From an uncultured Prevotella sp. (lineage in GTDB: Bacteria; Bacteroidota; Bacteroidia; Bacteroidales; Bacteroidaceae), in assembly GCA_900546605.1 (NCBI GenBank), contig URDV01000104.1, positions 1-7,727 of the forward strand: DNA of 7,727 nucleotides, given 5' to 3'. Within the stretch, counting starts at the first letter, position 1. Every line of letters begins with the position of its first letter. Below are positions 4,750-7,727 of the stretch, in pieces. The notes under the pieces were generated by a model that was not told the origin of the DNA, did no database searches, and saw nothing but the letters and a program-made list of their open reading frames with translations. Position numbers and translations under genes: made by a program.

Positions 4750-6303
4750 ATGAAAAAAAAGTTAGGCTTACAAGATTTTGCTGACTACATAGCACAACAC
4801 GAAGGTGTCGACCGCAAAACGGCCGATGCCTTTGTGCGTTCATTCTTTGATGTTATTGAACAAGGACTTAGCGATGATAAGCTCGTTAAAATAAAGGGCT
4901 TCGGCACCTTTAAACTGGTAGCCGTAAGCGAACGCGAAAGCGTTAACATCAACACGGGCGAGCGTTTTCAAATTAGCGGACACACCAAGGTCTCATTCAC
5001 CCCTGATGCTAGCATGAAGGAACTCGTTAACCAACCCTTTGCTCACTTTGAGGCTGTTGACTTAAACGATGACACCGACACAAAAGAGTTTGAGTTGATT
5101 GACGATGAAATGGAGGAAGAGGAAGAGGAGGAACTCGCTGAAAAAGACGCTGATGAGAATGATGAAGATAGGCCCTTAAAGGTTGACTCCATTGAAAACA
5201 TTGCTGTTGCAAGTGACGAGGCACTAACAACACCATCTACGAGCAATGACAATATTATTGAGTTGGCCAACGAAGCTGACAATGCCAACAATGCAGACAC
5301 TGAGCCACAGGTTACAGCACCCTCATCAGTTACCGTCAATGCCTCTGCTAACAACAAAGTTGCATCGTCCTCATCTTCTTCAGCCAATCCCCTTCACCAA
5401 CCTCAATCGCTTAACCAGCCTACCCCTGTCATGTCAATTGACACGAATGAGGATAACGATACAGAACAGGCATCAGCAACAACTCACAACCAAGAGCCAC
5501 ATGCTACAAGCGACAATGACAACACTATTGTTGGCAATGCTGAAACAACTGGCAACGTTACTGCTCCTCATACAAATGGCAACAACGCAAACGATGAGAA
5601 TACTGAATTGAGCAACGATGAGGATATAGTGGTAACACCCCCCACACCTATCAGCGAACAAGCCACTGATGATGAAAAGAAGAATGCCACAACGGGCAAT
5701 ACAGCGTCCCCTGCTACTAACAATGTAAGCAACACTATGGGGTACACCTATAACGAAGTACCCTCACCGCGCAAGCACAATTGGTGGAAAATCATATCGC
5801 TCACCTTGTTAGTGCTGTTACTCATGACGGGTAGTTACTTTGCAGGTTACTATCGCATGCTCTGCCCTCATTGCTATGACGATGAACTTAACCCCGCAGA
5901 GCAACCACAACCTGCTGCTTCTGCAGTTAAGCCACAACCTGCTACCAATAATGACTCAACCCCTATTGGTAAGACTGACTCTCTCAGTGCCCAAGCGAAC
6001 CATCGCCCCACTAATGTGGCAAATGACAACGCAGCATCGGTGCAAAAAGACGAAACGCCTTCATCAGCACCAACTAAAGAGGCTGAAACGAACAAGGCTA
6101 CCGCTACAAGTCACACTGAAGCAGCCAATAAGGCATCTACATCAAAACGTCCTGCTACCCACCGTGTTAACAAAGGCGAAAATGTTTATCGCATTGCACG
6201 CAAATATTACGGCAGCGATAACTACGCTGAAAAAATCATTAAGGCCAACAACTTAAAGAATGCGAACAACATAGTTGTAGGCATGGAACTGAAATTGCCA
6301 TAA
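4750..6303 (+). CDS. HU-like DNA-binding domain fused to a transmembrane helix and LysM domain
   Basis: This 517-residue protein has an unusual domain order. Residues 1-93 are an HU/IHF-like domain with GFGTFKL (50-56) and the arm segment VNINTGE (65-71), in which isoleucine 67 replaces the DNA-kinking proline. Residues 118-138 form a strongly acidic patch including seven consecutive glutamates. Residues 150-340 are a low-complexity N/T/D/S/A linker. R341, K342 and K347 precede one hydrophobic helix (about 346-367), followed by R369 and a CPHC motif (372-375). A second low-complexity linker leads to a C-terminal LysM domain (470-517: HRVNKGENVYRIARKYYG and closing VVGMELKLP). Positive charge before the helix and acidic residues after it suggest HU in the cytoplasm and LysM in the periplasm, where LysM binds N-acetylglucosamine-containing glycan. 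It is the last gene of the ftsY operon. Domain order is seen; a chromosome-to-wall tether is inferred. Similar HU-LysM annotations exist in Bacteroidota, but I know of no established function. Confidence 0.92.
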   Translation: MKKKLGLQDFADYIAQHEGVDRKTADAFVRSFFDVIEQGLSDDKLVKIKGFGTFKLVAVSERESVNINTGERFQISGHTKVSFTPDASMKELVNQPFAHFEAVDLNDDTDTKEFELIDDEMEEEEEEELAEKDADENDEDRPLKVDSIENIAVASDEALTTPSTSNDNIIELANEADNANNADTEPQVTAPSSVTVNASANNKVASSSSSSANPLHQPQSLNQPTPVMSIDTNEDNDTEQASATTHNQEPHATSDNDNTIVGNAETTGNVTAPHTNGNNANDENTELSNDEDIVVTPPTPISEQATDDEKKNATTGNTASPATNNVSNTMGYTYNEVPSPRKHNWWKIISLTLLVLLLMTGSYFAGYYRMLCPHCYDDELNPAEQPQPAASAVKPQPATNNDSTPIGKTDSLSAQANHRPTNVANDNAASVQKDETPSSAPTKEAETNKATATSHTEAANKASTSKRPATHRVNKGENVYRIARKYYGSDNYAEKIIKANNLKNANNIVVGMELKLP

Positions 6304-6315
6304 AAACGAAGTAGA

Positions 6316-6359
6316 CGCTCAACTTTATTTTTTCAAATAAAGTTGAGCGCCCATTTTTT
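6316..6359 (+). terminator. Intrinsic terminator at the end of the ftsY-HU-LysM operon, possibly shared
   Basis: A perfect 15-bp stem pairs 6316-6330 (CGCTCAACTTTATTT) with 6335-6349 across a TTTC loop. A run of six T follows at 6354-6359, after a short CCCA gap. It lies 12 bp after the HU-LysM stop codon. The OmpA-family gene converges from the other side, ending at 6386. On that strand the stem is followed by a looser T-rich stretch (TTTTTA at 6306-6301), so it may stop transcription from both directions. Confidence 0.88.
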
Positions 6360-6385
6360 GCCAACCAAGCAACACAAGCTTCGCT

Positions 6386-7495
6386 TTATTCTGCAATGCA
6401 AATACTTACTCGGTTATCTTCCATTTTATCAAATGGTTGTACAGTGTCACCCTTAGCACTCACCACTATGCGCGATGATGCAATGCCACGCTTCATTAAA
6501 GCATTAGCTACAGCCTTTGAACGCAAAGTTGAAATACGCTTGTTAATAGCCGCAGTGCCTGTTGCAGCATCAGCATACCCTGTAATAGATACCTTTGCCT
6601 CAAGGTGTTGCTTAAGGTAATGAACCAAAGCTTCGACCTTGCCCAGTTCAGTGGTGCGAACCACTGATGAGTTAATGCGGAAAAATATGTTTTCAGTCAG
6701 TCCCTTTTTCACTTCCGCCTTTTCAGTTGCAGCAGGAATGGTAGTAGTTGTTTCTGATGGCTGCACAGGAGCATAATCATCTTCAATAGGAGCTATTGGC
6801 GTAGCAGCCACCTCATCAGCAACAACTGTTTTGCTTGTACAACTTGTTCTGCCTAAACTAAAGGTCAAACCACCCATCAAGTTAAACTGCCAGTCAGCAT
6901 TGCCAGCCTTTTTCGAATTATAATGATCAGACAACACATTGGCATTCGCTTCAACATTAATGGCCACACGCTTGCTTAAACGTAAGTTTACACCCAGTCC
7001 ACCACGTCCCACAGGCGAAATTCGATGTCCACTCCAATAGTAAGTTAAAGGATAGTTAGCTGTTACCAATTCGCCAGCCTCATCATTTTTAAAAGCACCA
7101 TTCACACCAGCCCCAACAAAAGCATAAAGGTTAAACACACGACGCACATTATAATGGGCAACGAGTGCACTCAAGTCGAACACCACATCAGCATTGCCTT
7201 GCACATAGTTATATTTGTAAACCTGATGTGGACTAACCCAACTACCTTTTGCCTCGAAAGCACTAGCTCCTACACGCACACCTACTACGGGTGTAAAACG
7301 ATAACCCACATAGCCTGCTACAGCAGGTGACAATAAGTCAGAGAACTTTACTTCACCACGAGTTTCACTCACACCAGCTTGTATGCCAAGCGTCCAATGT
7401 GGTTTAAAAATTTCTTTTGTTTCGCTCTGCTGAGCCATAGCCGTGCCTGTAGTCAAAGCCATGCACAGCCATGCACATGTATTACGTAATGTCAT
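6386..7495 (-). CDS. OmpA-family outer-membrane protein with beta-barrel and peptidoglycan-binding domain
   Basis: The 369-residue product begins with a Sec signal peptide: basic start MTLRN, hydrophobic core, and a likely signal peptidase I site after A19-M20-A21, before QQ. Residues 32-217 alternate in the way of transmembrane beta-strands, with aromatic girdle residues and repeated glycine-rich strands (GYVGYRF, YAFVGAGVNG, NLMGGLTFSLG), probably an eight-stranded barrel. A Pro/Thr-rich linker (about 225-262) leads to an OmpA C-terminal domain (268-369). Its signatures are visible: ITGYADAATG with D309, then N318 and R325 in INKRISTLR, the positions that bind diaminopimelate in peptidoglycan in characterised homologues, and NRVSI at the end. 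It would anchor the outer membrane to the wall. It stands alone on the minus strand and converges on the HU-LysM gene. A single cysteine, C219, remains after signal cleavage. The exact porin or structural role is unknown. Confidence 0.93.
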   Translation of the reverse strand: MTLRNTCAWLCMALTTGTAMAQQSETKEIFKPHWTLGIQAGVSETRGEVKFSDLLSPAVAGYVGYRFTPVVGVRVGASAFEAKGSWVSPHQVYKYNYVQGNADVVFDLSALVAHYNVRRVFNLYAFVGAGVNGAFKNDEAGELVTANYPLTYYWSGHRISPVGRGGLGVNLRLSKRVAINVEANANVLSDHYNSKKAGNADWQFNLMGGLTFSLGRTSCTSKTVVADEVAATPIAPIEDDYAPVQPSETTTTIPAATEKAEVKKGLTENIFFRINSSVVRTTELGKVEALVHYLKQHLEAKVSITGYADAATGTAAINKRISTLRSKAVANALMKRGIASSRIVVSAKGDTVQPFDKMEDNRVSICIAE

Positions 7496-7578
7496 TTTTG
7501 TAATATTGAATGAGTTCTTTGCCGAAAGTTAAGACTTTTGCCTTTAAATCAAGTTCACATTCATAAAAAGTGCCACTG

Positions 7579-7610
7579 CAAAAGCTAAATGTTTTTGATT
7601 TAACACCCAA
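7579..7610 (-). promoter_or_regulatory. Candidate promoter of the OmpA-family gene
   Basis: On the minus strand TAGCTTTTG (7587-7579) resembles the Bacteroidota -7 element but has three rather than two bases between TA and TTTG. A TTG (7610-7608) lies 20 nt upstream of it, within the usual 19-21 nt range for the -33 box. The implied leader is about 75 nt. It is the best candidate between the start codon and 7727, but the -7 element is imperfect. Confidence 0.4.
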
Positions 7611-7618
7611 TTTTATAA

Positions 7619-7639
7619 GTCAGTCTAAATTTTTCTGAC
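7619..7639. other. Small inverted repeat upstream of the OmpA-family gene
   Basis: GTCAG (7619-7623) and CTGAC (7635-7639) are perfect reverse complements across 11 A/T-rich bases. The repeat lies just upstream of the candidate -33 box of the OmpA-family gene, a position suited to an activator or repressor site. Five-base arms can easily arise by chance. The remaining upstream sequence from 7496 shows no other gene with support. Confidence 0.25.
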
Positions 7640-7727
7640 AAAGTAAAATTCAAAACTCCTATTTCTATCTATTGTTGTCCGCTAAAAAATGGAGTGGATT
7701 CATATTACATTGTAAATCAGTGAATAA

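Noticed and set aside
5043..5387. Serine-rich 114-residue open frame on the minus strand
   Set aside because: It is the antisense image of the acidic and low-complexity linker of the HU-LysM gene; GAG/GAT/GAA runs read as serine-rich sequence in reverse. It shows no domain and no promoter.
5246..5611. 121-residue open frame on the plus strand inside the HU-LysM gene
   Set aside because: It is a frame-shifted reading of the repetitive Thr/Asn linker. Its Leu/Thr/His-rich composition follows from codon bias and it has no recognisable fold. The main frame is intact throughout.
7639..7646. Second possible -7 element for the OmpA-family gene (minus-strand TTACTTTG)
   Set aside because: It deviates from TAnnTTTG at the second base and has no TTG at the proper upstream spacing. 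The candidate at 7579-7610 has a better two-box arrangement.

Overview
The window looks like chromosomal DNA from a member of the Bacteroidota, most likely order Bacteroidales and close to Prevotellaceae. The support is indirect. Two gene starts are preceded by exact matches to the Bacteroidota -7 promoter element TAnnTTTG. Starts lack Shine-Dalgarno sequences and have A/T-rich leaders. The base composition is moderately low in GC, and the FtsY-RimO-HU-type gene content fits that group. The genus cannot be settled from this sequence alone.

Layout. Positions 1-225 are intergenic, with a degenerate 8-bp tandem repeat, an A/T hairpin and a promoter. Positions 226-1864 hold a two-gene operon: a Nif3/YbgI-family dinuclear-metal protein and a coiled-coil C4 zinc-ribbon protein. 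It ends at a perfect 17-bp-stem intrinsic terminator (1891-1936). Positions 1937-2119 form a leader with a second small hairpin and a promoter. Positions 2120-6303 hold four tightly spaced co-directional genes with gaps of 9, 24 and 11 nt: ftsY (SRP receptor), rimO (S12 methylthiotransferase), a small HU/IHF-like protein with a GTG start, and a 517-residue protein that fuses an HU-like domain to a membrane helix and a C-terminal LysM domain. A second strong terminator follows at 6316-6359. On the opposite strand, converging on it, is an OmpA-family outer-membrane protein gene (6386-7495). Positions 7496-7727 are its upstream region, ending in sequence of uncertain origin.

The most interesting element is the HU-TM-LysM protein (4750-6303). 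Read literally, it puts a nucleoid-type DNA-binding domain in the cytoplasm, a long acidic and low-complexity linker up to the inner membrane, one transmembrane helix, and a peptidoglycan-binding LysM domain in the periplasm. It could physically link chromosome and cell wall. The small HU-like protein encoded 11 nt upstream is a natural candidate dimer partner. Co-transcription with ftsY and rimO places it with membrane-protein targeting and ribosome modification. The convergent OmpA-family protein would join peptidoglycan to the outer membrane, so the locus may encode pieces spanning nucleoid to outer membrane. This functional reading is inference; the domain order is what the sequence shows.
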